Below, piece after piece: positions 47,064 to 56,689 of a DNA stretch of 64,000 bases (position 1 is its first letter; every line of letters begins with the position of its first letter). The DNA is from Elgaria multicarinata webbii (lineage: Eukaryota; Chordata; Lepidosauria; Squamata; Anguidae), in assembly GCF_023053635.1 (NCBI RefSeq), contig NC_086182.1, positions 30,675,501 through 30,739,500 of the forward strand, given 5' to 3'. The position numbers and the translations under genes were made by a program. The notes beneath the pieces were generated by a model. It was not told the origin of the DNA and ran no database searches. It was given only the letters and a program-made list of their open reading frames with translations.

Positions 47064-50000
47064 TTTTATTACATTTATATATTGCCCCACAGCCGAAGCT
47101 CTCTGGGCGGTTTACAAAGTTACGGGCATTTGGCAAATGCCCGTAACTTCAGAACACCTGGTGCAGAGACAGGTTCTGGCACAATCCTAGTCGTACCGAC
47201 TTCCTCACGCCTTCCTTCCGCTCTGTGCGTTTTAGCTTCTGGTGGACTCTAGCATCAGCCAGCTTGTCGGGGTGCTCCCCTCTGGAAGAAAGCTCACTTC
47301 CCACTGAGTGTGTAGGATTTGGCCTTGAGGAGATAAGCTCTGGAGAGGGCTGACTCTCAGCTGATGAATCGCCCGTGAGAGCTTCCTCCCCCACTGGTAC
47401 AGGCCGGCTGGTGTCTGCCGCCTCCTCCTCCTCTAGGTCCGAATCTGATTCTGATTGGTTACCTGAAACACCTCCTCCCAAAACAGGAGTAGTAAGGTTA
47501 GACATGACAATAAATGTGCATGTGAGCAAATTTAACAGGGTATGTGGGAGCCAGATCAAGTTGCTCTAGCGACTAGACTGGCCCTTTGGGTGACCAATTG
47601 GCATCCTTTGGTCCACACATTCATGGAATGCCACTTCGTTTCAGCAACACACTCTTGCTGACTGCTTTGTGTCTTTATCCTTTAACTTGGAAGATGAGCA
47701 CCTGTGCTTCAGCTGAGAGCTTCCATGATCAGCCCTTATGGGTGACTCAGTCGTTTGGAGGAGGTAGAGAGATGCAGGGGTATTAATAAGTACATTTTTC
47801 TTTTGCAGCCTGAAATGATAGCTGTTCCTATGGGTCCTTTAGACGAGAGCCGCCGGCAAACAGAAACTGCAACCACAAAGAGAAGTGCCCTGACATGCAA
47901 CTATGTTTCTGTATCCTGCAGCTCAAACATCCCCAACGACAGGTCAGTCCTTCTCCAGAGGAGGCTCAGCACGGTGGAGCAGGCCAGCTACGGTGCAGTT
48001 GTGCCTACTAAACATCGGCCCAGCGTCTCCATCAATACAGAAGAGCTGCCCAAATACCACCGGTCCTCTAGGACTGACCCGCCGCCACCTTCTCTGCTGA
48101 GAGACTTCAATGCCCGGCTTTATCCCCAGCATGCTTTCAGCGCGCCCAGCATAATCAACTCTGCACGGAACAAAACACCAACCCGTAGCATCATCTCGGT
48201 ACCCAGCTCAGACAAAGGGCAGAGCAGGCGTTGCAAACTCATGGATGATGACCGGCAGTTTGGCGGGGGGAACAAGCAGAAGAGGCAGCGCTACGTGACC
48301 AAAGTGGGCAAGTGCCAGGTGAACTTGGGCAACATTCAGGAAAAGAAGAGGTTCTTGTCGGACATCTTTACCACCATTGTGGACCTCAAGTACCGTTGGT
48401 TCCTCTTCGTCTTCAGCATGTGCTACATCATCACCTGGGTGGTCTTTGGACTCATGTATTACTTTGACGCCTGGGTACGAGATGATGTCAACCATATAGG
48501 TGACCCCGAGTGGAAGGCTTGCATTGAGAACATTGATAATTTCATCTCTGCCTTATTATTCTCTGTGGAAAGTCAACGGACTATTGGCTACGGTTCCCGG
48601 ATTGTGACCGCCAATTGCTCAGAAGGAGTCATCTTGCTAATGGCCCAGTCCATCATTGGTTCTATGATAGATGCCCTCATGGTGGGGTGCATGTTTGTCA
48701 AGATCTCCAGGCCCAAGAAGCGTGCCCAAACCTTAATATTTAGTAAGAAGTGTGTGATCTCCCACCGAGATGAGCAGCTCTGCCTCATGTTCCGCATTGG
48801 GGACCTCCGGGACAGTCACATGGTGGACGCAAAGATAAGAGCCAAGCTGATCAAGTCCAGGCAAACGAAGGAAGGGGAGTTCATCCCGCTGGAGCAGTCG
48901 GAACTGAACCTGGGCTATGACACAGGGGAGGACCGCCTCTTCCTTGTGGAGCCACAGATCATTTGCCACGTCATTAACGAGCTCAGCCCTTTCTGGGAGA
49001 TGACAGCGGATACACTGAAGAGGGAGCAATTTGAAATCATCGTCATCCTTGAAGGCATTGTGGAAGCCACAGGTGGGTGAAGACCACTAGAGTAGGCCGC
49101 TAGGAAACTGCATGGGCAGGCCATGGCCATGATTTGGATATTGCTTTGGGTGGCCTCGTGTGGTGCAGAGCGGTAAAGCAGCAGTTTCTGCAGCTGAAAC
49201 TCTCCCCACGGCCTGAGTTCGATCCCAGAGGAAGCTGGTTTCAGGCAGCTGGCTCGGGTCGGCTCAGCCTTCCATCCTCCCGAGGTCGGTAAAATGAGTA
49301 CCCAGTTAGCTGGGGGGAAGGTAATAACGGTCGGGGAAGGCAACGGCAAACCACCCCGCTATAAGGCCTGCCAAGGAAACGTCAGTGAAAGCTGGCGTCC
49401 CTCCAAGAGTCAGTAATGACTCAGTGCTTGCACGAGAGGTTTCTTTCCTTCCTTCCTTGGGTGGCTGTACAGAAGAGGTGTACAACTTGTGACTCTCCAG
49501 ATGTTTTGGCCTACAACTTCCATCAGTCCTCACCATTGGCTATTGCTGGTTGGGGCTCACAGGAACTGTACAACAAAATATTTGGAGGGCCACAAGTTGC
49601 CCACCCCTGTGCTTCAGGCTTGTCACAGTCCAAACCACTTCAGGATGCTTCTTTGACACCAGTGAGCTTGGGAAATCCAGATTTTGCTTGGGGTCCAACT
49701 CTAGTTGCTGCCATTACTTGACATCTTTTAGGATCCCAAAATAGTCCATAAGTTTGAGGCTGTGCATACCTTTCTTGCTACTTATAGTTATTTATTCATC
49801 TTTGTATGGAATGTGTTTCAAATGTCTAGGAAATGCTTCCTTTTTGCATCTTACAATATGGCAAACAATAACCAAAACTACGAAGAGGTGACACGCTTAG
49901 CTATGTTAGATGTGTCTCATTCCCCTTGATAACGTTCTGTCCAAATCAAAAGCTGCACTACCGGGAAGAGGCGTTATTTAGACCTTTGCAAATTGTTACA

Positions 50001-50422
50001 GGGGAACTCTCAGAATTGCTTAAGTATGCAGAATTCATGGGACTGTGTCTGAGTTCCAATTCTGCCCCTCAAGTGATGGTATTTTTAGGATTGCGAATGG
50101 GGTTTGAGGACTAGCGAGGCACCTTGGGGTTCAGATGCTGTGCTGAAAAAGAGACCCCGCTAGGAAACCCACCATTTCTTGTATTCCATTGGGAAATTGG
50201 TGAAGACACTTCAAGCAGGCTTTGTGGGGCTGCAAGTAGCTTTCACTGGAACATGGCATGCTGCTTAAGGATCTATCTTATGGTGTATTCAGATAGCTGT
50301 TTTTAACTTCCAGTAGCTGTTTTGAGTTGTCCATGTTAGCTAAATAAGCAGGGACAAGAATGATTGACTGATTGATTAGTTCTAACCTGTTGGTCTCTCT
50401 TCCATCAGTCCTGATTGTTCTT

Positions 50423-50460
<38 letters not shown>

Positions 50461-51737
50461 AAGAGCCGAAAATCCAAGGGCCACCAGATGGTATCAAATT
50501 GCAAACAGTATATATTCTTTCCTCCTTTCGTAATTGAGGGTTGTTATTTTTAAGCCAATATGGCATCCATCATGTTAGGTTGATACACCAACTACGCCCT
50601 TATCTAGACAGAGATAGCCTAGCTACAGTTATCCATGCTCTGATAACCTCTCGTTTGGATTACTGCAATGGGTTATACATGGGGCTGCCTTTGAAAATGG
50701 TCAGGAAGCTTCAGCTGGTACAAAACAGGGCAGCCCATTTACTAACAGGGACTGGCTGGCAAGATCACATTACCCCAGTTCTTTTACAACTTCATTGGTT
50801 GCCAGTCCAGGTCCGGGCCCGATTCAAAGTGCTGGTATTGACATTTAAAGCCCTAAACGGTTTGGGGCCAGGTTATTTGAAGGAACGCCTCCTCCCATAT
50901 GTACCTGCCCGGACCTTAAGATCATCTACAGGGGCCCTTCTCCATGAGCCCCTGCCAAAGGAAGTGAGGCAGGTGGCTACTAGGAGGAAGGCTTTCTCTG
51001 CTGTGGCACCCCGGCTGTGGAATGAGCTCCCCAGAGAGGTCCGCCTGGTGCCTACACTGTGCTCCTTTCGTCGCCAGCTGAAGACTTTTTTATTCACTCA
51101 GCATTTTAACACTTAATTTTAACTTAAATTTAAATTTTACTGTTTTAACACTGTATTTTAATCTTATATCAATTTTGCTGCGTGGCTTTATCATGGTTGT
51201 GCTTTTTATACTGTATTTTGTATTTGTGCTTTTAACCTGTTGGTTGTTTTATTATGGTTTTAAATTTTGTGAACCGCCCAGAGAGCTTCGGCTATTGGGC
51301 GGTATAAAAATGTAATAAATAAATAAATAAATAAATAAATAAATTTTCTGCAGTCCACTGACAATTCTCTTCTTTCAGGAATGACGTGTCAAGCCCGGAC
51401 ATCGTACGTGGAGGATGAGATCCTTTGGGGCCACCGTTTTGAGCCCTGCATGTCTCTGGAAAAAGGAGCCTTCCGTGTAGATTACACCAGGTTCGAGAAG
51501 ACATTTGAGGTTCAGACCCCAGTGACAAGCGCACGAGAGATGTACGATCTGAGGGAGATGGAAAACCAGGACCAATCGACTCTAAGCTTGTATTGGGACC
51601 ATCTGGTGCACCCTTGCCTTTCGTCAGAACTCAACCATGAAGCTCGGCAAGGGGATGGTCCCAGTGAGGAGGGCCTCTCCAGGCTGGGGTTCTCCAACAT
51701 CACAGAGGAGGAGAGAAGCAATGAGTACCAGAACTAG
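44684..51737 (+). CDS. Kir3/GIRK-like inward-rectifier potassium channel (three-exon model)
   Basis: Join 44684-44899, 47809-49072, 51379-51737; phases 0 and 1 agree, giving 612 residues. If translation starts at 47815 instead, the product is 538 residues. The core is clearly Kir: N-terminal [17 protein letters not shown]1 near residues 269-291, pore helix and filter TIGYG (filter 332-334), TM2 with [14 protein letters not shown], then the large cytoplasmic domain. Kir3 features include [42 protein letters not shown] and WGHRF. Both extracellular loop cysteines (CIEN, NCSE) are present. Asp360 in TM2 matches the rectification residue of Kir2.1 and Kir3.1. It resembles both Kir3.1 and Kir3.4 yet is neither. 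The non-mammalian Kir3.5/GIRK5 group is the best guess. Such channels are usually opened by G-beta-gamma and PIP2 in the plasma membrane. Confidence 0.9.
45351..45868. mobile_element. Long-inverted-repeat foldback element, copy 2 (3-bp duplication ACA)
   Basis: GAGCAAATCTACACAGAGTC / ACTGTGTAGATCCGCCC, 518 bp, flanks ACA at 45348 and 45869. It lies in the proposed first intron of the Kir3-like gene. Closest to copy 1. Confidence 0.87.
45869..47016. other. Proposed Kir intron 1, no exon recognised
   Basis: Unremarkable apart from a short direct repeat at 46185-46265 (ATATGCAAATTTCAAGG and ATATGCAAATTCCAAGG). Confidence 0.5.
47017..47116 (-). repeat. L2-type 3' tail (minus) with (ATTT)n
   Basis: Eleven or so TTTA units, then GCCCCACAGCCGAAGCTCTC and GGGCGGTTTACAA. 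Confidence 0.88.
47117..47149. repeat. 33-nt perfect hairpin
   Basis: 16-base arms AAGTTACGGGCATTTG / CAAATGCCCGTAACTT around a single base, at the edge of the L2 tail. Confidence 0.9.
47809..49072 (+). CDS. Main exon of the Kir3-like channel (N-tail, TM1, pore, TM2, most of C-domain)
   Basis: Acceptor TTTTCTTTTGCAG precedes CCT GAA ATG; the donor is ACAG|GTGGGT in phase 1 after GIVEAT. The exon holds about 160 residues of Ser/Thr/Arg-rich tail, then the whole membrane domain and the start of the cytoplasmic domain. The Met at 47815 is a possible alternative start. In Kir3 genes a large exon covering pore and proximal C-domain followed by a small terminal exon is the usual layout. Confidence 0.95.
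49150..49460 (+). mobile_element. Sauria-type SINE, near full length
   Basis: Head GTGGTGCAGAGCGGTAAAGC and GAGTTCGATCCC, centre GGCAACGGCAAACCACCCCG, tail GTGCTTGCACGAGAGG then (TTCC)n. It sits 80 bases after the donor of the main Kir exon. Confidence 0.88.
49472..49609. mobile_element. hAT-type MITE (CACCCCTG end)
   Basis: GAGGTGTACAACTTGTG / CACAAGTTGCCCACCCCTG; flanks CTGTACAG and TGCTTCAG match at only part of eight positions, so it is older than the 1503 copy. Confidence 0.7.
50424..50458 (+). repeat. GT microsatellite
   Basis: About seventeen GT units in the last Kir intron. Confidence 0.95.
50541..51342 (+). mobile_element. L2-clade LINE 3' end with open 190-codon frame
   Basis: Reads [80 protein letters not shown], then TFLFTQHF before the stop. 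3' tail AACCGCCCAGAGAGCTTCGG and (AAAT)n. The intact frame suggests a young, 5' truncated insertion. Its tail ends about 36 bases before the last Kir exon. Confidence 0.93.
51379..51737 (+). CDS. Terminal exon of the Kir3-like channel
   Basis: Acceptor TTCTTTCAG; the split Gly codon is completed and reads [20 protein letters not shown], a hallmark of Kir3 C-domains, then FEVQTP and an unconserved acidic tail ending [10 protein letters not shown]. There is no obvious PDZ ligand. Confidence 0.95.
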
Positions 51738-52690
51738 GAGGGCAGCATTTAAGCAACCTTGAGCCATTGCCATCGGCTTCTGTTCAACCAAAAGGAACTA
51801 AGAAGAACCTGGTATCCTTGAGGTTGGTGGAAGGGTGCACACCATTTCTGAGCATCCTGCTTCCTCTTGCTGTGGCTGCGTTGAGCTTCCTGGTGGAGTT
51901 GTATGGAAAGCAGGGTGCTCCAGGGATTGTCATGTCCGTGCAGGACTTGGGATCAAGGCGTGGAAAGCCCCCGGGCTAAGCACTGATGGCTTTGGGTAAC
52001 TCTTCCGATCACTTCTCTCCATGTTGACGGAGTTAACACACTGTCCATAAATAACATTGCACTATGGAAAAGCTCTTGGGGCTGGAACCCTCCCAGGGAG
52101 CCCCCTTGCATTCCTGAATTGATGTCTGACTAGCGTTCCTCATTTCTACAAGCATATGTCAGACGGGGAACCTGTCACTTTCAAAAACAACATTTTGAAC
52201 TAGTTTTGCAGGCTCTTCCATCACCGACAAAGCTGGGGAACTTGCACACGTTTGAGTTTTTGCTTTGAGTTCAACCCTGGGGAAAGCTTGGGTGGTCTGC
52301 ATCAGTGTTCTGGGGTCCACTGAGCCCTCTGGCTGCCCCCTTCGCTATGCCACATATTGTAGGTGCCTGGAATTGCTGCATCCCCAGCTGCAGGCCTGGG
52401 CAGAAATACGAAAGTGTCTCATCCTTTACAGTGCCATAAAGAACTCTTGGTGGGTGTTGTCCCCTTCCCCCTGCCCATGTGCGTAGCTGGACCCCGTCTC
52501 CTCTTCTTTTGCCTAACGGAAGCCTTTAGCTCCTGAACTCATTTTATGGTCCCTTTTGCTGTGGCTGCTGCTGCTAAGTGGAATTATTTTTACAAGAAGC
52601 CATGCTCTTTTGCAAAAGGGACATGTGGGGGGGGACTAGGGTGGGTGGATGGATTGGCAAGCAAATAAACGTTTCTTCTTGAACAGCCCC
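51738..52690 (+). other. 3'UTR of the Kir3-like gene, polyA signal AATAAA at 52664
   Basis: About 0.95 kb of unique sequence after the TAG at 51735-51737, ending near AATAAA at 52664-52669. No repeat is recognised in it. A 70-codon frame inside it looks like chance. Confidence 0.65.
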
Positions 52691-52915
52691 ATGGAGTGAT
52701 ATACCGTGTACTTTCATGCGTTTTTGATTGTTATGTAGGAAACTAACGTGAACTAGAAAAAATGTCCTGAAACTTTTGAAGGCGCCTTTTGAGTGGGACT
52801 TCCCCCCCCCCCGGATATTTGGGCAGGGGGAAGAGAAGGAAAAGATTGGAAAGATGTTGAAGTGTCTGCAGCACCTACCTGTCGATGTCACAAATCCGGG
52901 ATGTGTTCAGACCAC

Positions 52916-53356
52916 GAGGGGATCTACACTGCGTACTGAAGGTGCTTGCGTGCGCCTCCAGTGCGCCCCGAAAACGATTGTGTAGATCCCGTTTGGAAGA
53001 GGCGGAGGAGGAGGCTGGGGAATCCAGCCGCGTCCTTCCTGCCGCTGCCCACCTCCCCGCTGGCCCGAAAACGATTGTGTAGATCCCGAAGAGGCGGAGG
53101 AAGAGGTGGAGGAGGCGGTGGCTGGGGAATCCAGCCATGTCCTTGCTGCCGCCGACCTCCCCGCTGGCCTCCTGCTGCCGGCGAAAGAGCCACCCGGGTC
53201 GGAGAGCTCGCCAGAAGAAGGTGGCAGCGGCAAGGACGAGGCCGGATTCCCCAGCCTCCTCCTCCTCCGCCTCTTCGAAACGGGATCTACACAATCGTTT
53301 TCGGGGCGCACTGGAGGCACACGCAAGCACCTTCAGTACGCAGTGTAGATCCCCTC
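52916..53356. mobile_element. Long-inverted-repeat foldback element, copy 3 (3-bp duplication CAC)
   Basis: GAGGGGATCTACACTGCGTA / TACGCAGTGTAGATCCCCTC exact complements, 441 bp, flanks CAC at 52913 and 53357. Inside, CGAAAACGATTGTGTAGATC occurs twice in direct orientation on the left arm, an internal duplication. Confidence 0.9.
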
Positions 53357-53592
53357 CACCTTTCACGTTCCAAAGGGAACCCAAGCCACCGCAGGGCCGG
53401 ATGGGGAATCCCCCAGGCTAGAATATGTCTGTGGGTCAGAAGCTCTGCGTCCCTGCTTTAGAAACAGCAGTACTTCACACCCACATTGAACTATGGCAGT
53501 AAATGATTTCATTCTATAGGGCTTGCGTAAAGTTTAGCTCGGTGGGGATTAAAGCACCGCTACTTTAGAAAGCCAGTGGCTTCCACCTATTC

Positions 53593-53910
53593 CAGGGGTG
53601 CAGAACCTCAGGGCCAAATAAGACCTTCCTTGGGCTCTATCCAGGGTTCCCCAAATGACCATGCCTCCTTCCCCTTTCCACCAATCCTTTGGTAGCTTCC
53701 TAGCTTTTGTGCAGTTTTCCCCTCCCATTTGAAAGGGTTGAAATGACTCTCCTGAGGCTGCTACTGGCAATAGGAGCTTTAAGCTAAAAAAATATATAAA
53801 TGCTGGTATTTTTTGTATTTTGTTCCCGCCCCTTGACTTTTTTGCCTTTGTCCACCCCATTCCCTCTCCAAAATGGAATTTAGTCCTTAGGAAGAGATTC
53901 TGCACTCCTG
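53593..53910. mobile_element. hAT-type element, CAGGGGTGCAGAACC family, uninterrupted
   Basis: CAGGGGTGCAGAACC / GATTCTGCACTCCTG, flanks ACCTATTC (53585) and CCCTATTC (53911), 7 of 8. Same family as the outer element at 40392. Confidence 0.85.
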
Positions 53911-54428
53911 CCCTATTCCCCTGGGTTTTGCAAGTGCATTTTGGGGAAAGGCTGTCTACCTGACTGCTTCTGCCCAGGGTGGAAGTGATTCCTGCCTTCT
54001 ACTCACTATCTCCTAACATTTATTCAGTAAATTATGGCTCTCTTACCACTTTTGTCATCCTCACTGAAAGCTAAGAAGGGGAAAGAGCCTGTTTCTTTGC
54101 CTCTTGGTTGAGCACAATGGCTTAGGAGCACATAGGACAGTAGAGATGGCCAATGGAGTCATTTCCCATCTGGCTCAAGCCTTCGTAGGGTTCAGTGGGG
54201 AACTAGCCTTTTTCTCATGATCCACACTAACTCATTTGCCAGAAGAGAGAATGACTCATGCATTACATAAACCACACTGGAATCAATTCCAGTGAAGGGC
54301 AGGGTATAAATATTTTAAATAAATAAAATGCTACTTCTGTAGTACCGTCCTGTATTAAGGCAGCAGTCCCATGAAAGTGGGTACAGTGGTGGCTCTCCCT
54401 TCTAGTTCTAGGCTTAGAAGGAGACGAA

Positions 54429-54570
54429 GGGTGCAATCCTATCCATGTTTAAACAAAAGGGAAAAAGTCCTACAACTCCCAGCATTCTGTACAGTTCCCA
54501 GCTGGCTGGCGAATGTTGGGAGTTGTAGGGCCTTTTCCCCCCAGTCTAACCATGCATAGGATTGTACCCT
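54429..54570. mobile_element. Palindromic MITE (GGGTGCAATCCTATCCATG)
   Basis: AGGGTGCAATCCTATCCATG / CATGCATAGGATTGTACCCT outer arms and CCTACAACTCCCAGCATTC / GAATGTTGGGAGTTGTAGG inner arms. Confidence 0.75.
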
Positions 54571-54734
54571 AAGACAATCTGTTATGATGCCTCCATACTG
54601 TGGTCTTAACACATGGTTGTGCTATGGAAGCTTTACAATATACACTAATCTTTGTCCTGCAACATGGAATGTGCAAGTAGTTACTAACAAGCCTAAAGCT
54701 ATAGCCATTGCTGTGTTCCATGGAAAAGTTGTCA

Positions 54735-54915
54735 CAGGAACATAGGAAGCGGTCTTATACTGAATCAGAGCACTTGTCTATCTAACCGAGTATTGTCGAC
54801 ACTGACTGGAAGCAGCTCTCCAGGGTTTCAGGCAGGAATTTTTCCAACCCTGCCTGGAGATTGAACCTGGGATCTTCTGCATGCACAGCTCTATCACTGA
54901 GCTACAGCCTCTACT
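54735..54915 (-). mobile_element. tRNA-derived SINE (minus)
   Basis: Complement of the 20185 family: GACACTGACTGGAAGCAGC, CCAGGGTTTCAGGCAGGAA, GATTGAACCTGGGATCTTC, ending with the A-box complement TCACTGAGCTACAGC. Confidence 0.82.
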
Positions 54916-55140
54916 AGCTTACCCCTTGCTTATCTTGAATTTACTCTTGAGATATTTTTATTAGCATTAATTGTTAACAGTCTTGGGCAGAGGGGAAAAA
55001 AAAGATTTGTTGGCCTAGGCCCCAGCTAAGTTACCTGCCTCTGCTGGTATGTGAGAGTAAGTGAGCAGGTGTTTCAGTGAGCACAAGTAGAAAGGAAGTG
55101 TTAAGCACAATGATTCAATAGGAGACAAGAACTCTGGAAT

Positions 55141-55633
55141 TAGGGATGTGCAAGGACCCCCCGATCCTCTTCGCGCCTGCTCCGCAAATTGCTGATCGGG
55201 CCCGCTCCGCCTAGGGGCCGCTCCGCTCCGCTGCAGAGCTCCAGCTCCGAATTGGAGCTCCGCAGTGGCGGGGAGTGGAGCCAGGTAAGGCCCCCCTCCT
55301 TCCTCCCCCTTACCTGTGTCCGTCGCGGCCCATCCCAGCTTCACTAGTGAAGCTGGGATGGGCCGTGAAGGATGCAGGTAAGACCCCCCCTCCCCCTTGC
55401 CTGGCTCTGCCGCCGTCGCCACTAGGGCGGCAGCGACAGCGGCAGGGCCAAGTAAACCTCCCTTACCTTTTTTGCGGAGCTCCGGAACGAGGCGAAGGAT
55501 CTGCCTTCACCTCGATCCACTTCGCAACACTCCACGGCTCCCCTGATCCTCTTCACCTCCACCTTAAGCGGAGGCAAAGCCCCCCGATCCGCTCCTGCTT
55601 CTCCGGTCCGAGGAGAAGCGGAGCACATCCCTA
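55141..55633. mobile_element. hAT-type foldback element, TAGGGATGTGC family, copy B
   Basis: TAGGGATGTGC / GCACATCCCTA, flanks TCTGGAAT (55133) and TCTGGCAT (55634), 7 of 8. Arranged opposite to copy A; shares GATCCTCTTCGC and the CCCATCCCAGCTTCACTAGT foldback core style. Confidence 0.85.
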
Positions 55634-55798
55634 TCTGGCATCCCTAGTCAAAATGTGAGGAGTGGAAAATAGGGAGCAAAACATGACATTTTTAAAGAAA
55701 TGATATCTCTAAAAATATTTCTTTTTAAGAAAAAAACACATAACACTACCGTTTAAAGAACATATGCAAGTAAGTTTAGCTTTAGTGAGCATTAACTA

Positions 55799-55961
55799 CC
55801 ATATTTCTTCAATTCTAAGACACACTTTCTCCCCATATAAACATCTCAAAAAACGGGGTGCATCTTAGAATCGCGGGTGTCTTAGGTTTCTTTTCTGTTG
55901 GTGGTACTGAAATTAGTGTGCGTCTTACAATCAATGGCATCTTACAATCGAAGAAATATGG
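55799..55961. mobile_element. MITE with TA target site (Tc1/mariner-type)
   Basis: CCATATTTCTTCAATTCTAA / CGAAGAAATATGG with TA on both sides. Internal GGGTGCATCTTAGAATCG and GTGTGCGTCTTACAATC repeats. Confidence 0.7.
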
Positions 55962-55979
55962 TATATGGGAAGAGAGAAA

Positions 55980-56222
55980 GAGGGCCTGTTCAGAAGACAC
56001 CTGCTGGTTAAGCAGCAGGGTTTAAGGTGTCTTGTGCAATGCATTTTTTTAAATCTTGCTCACTTACTAACCACAGTCGGATTGTCTGCAGCAGGGTTAG
56101 CGGCTCTAACCGCGGCTTAAAGTGTTGTGTACGACAGCATGGCTTGTGGTTAGTGCTAACCCCAGAGAACCATAGCTTCGCTAACCAGAGAGCCTGAAGT
56201 GTCGTGTGAACACGTCCAGAGA
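55980..56222. mobile_element. Foldback MITE (GGTTAGC-rich)
   Basis: GCCTGTTCAGAAGACAC and GTCGTGTGAACACGTCC are imperfectly complementary. The interior holds repeated GGTTAG and CTAACC. Confidence 0.6.
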
Positions 56223-56689
56223 CTGGTGAACAGGTAATTAATAGTTACCTTATTTCTTTAGTAGGTCAGGCCAGACTCAGACAATGCATCATCTTCTAAG
56301 CCAGTGACTGGTTACAGAAAGTGATTAGAGGCTAATCCCTTAGCACCACTCTAATCAATCAAGACTCCCACCTAGAATTTAAAGCATGGTCTTTGCCATA
56401 CTTTATCTGCACATGTCATTTGCAGACTTTATTAAAAAATAATCACATTTTAAAACAAAACACGAAAGAGAATACTACTGTAACCAAGTAATCTCAAAGG
56501 ATTTGAGACAGAGGACACAGATGAACACTCAGCAACCTAGTTCACTTCCAACAATGGGACCCTTTTGCATTTAGGTTTTAAGATTACAAATGTTATCTGA
56601 AATGAAATATAAAATCAATGGGCAATTGTTCTGGCTACAAAGAGGGAACAAGTAATAAAAGCACAATGGGAAAAGGAACTGACTAATTG

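Noticed and set aside
51767-51979. 70-codon frame after the Kir gene
   Set aside because: It is inside the Kir 3'UTR, has no recognisable motif and a poor start context.
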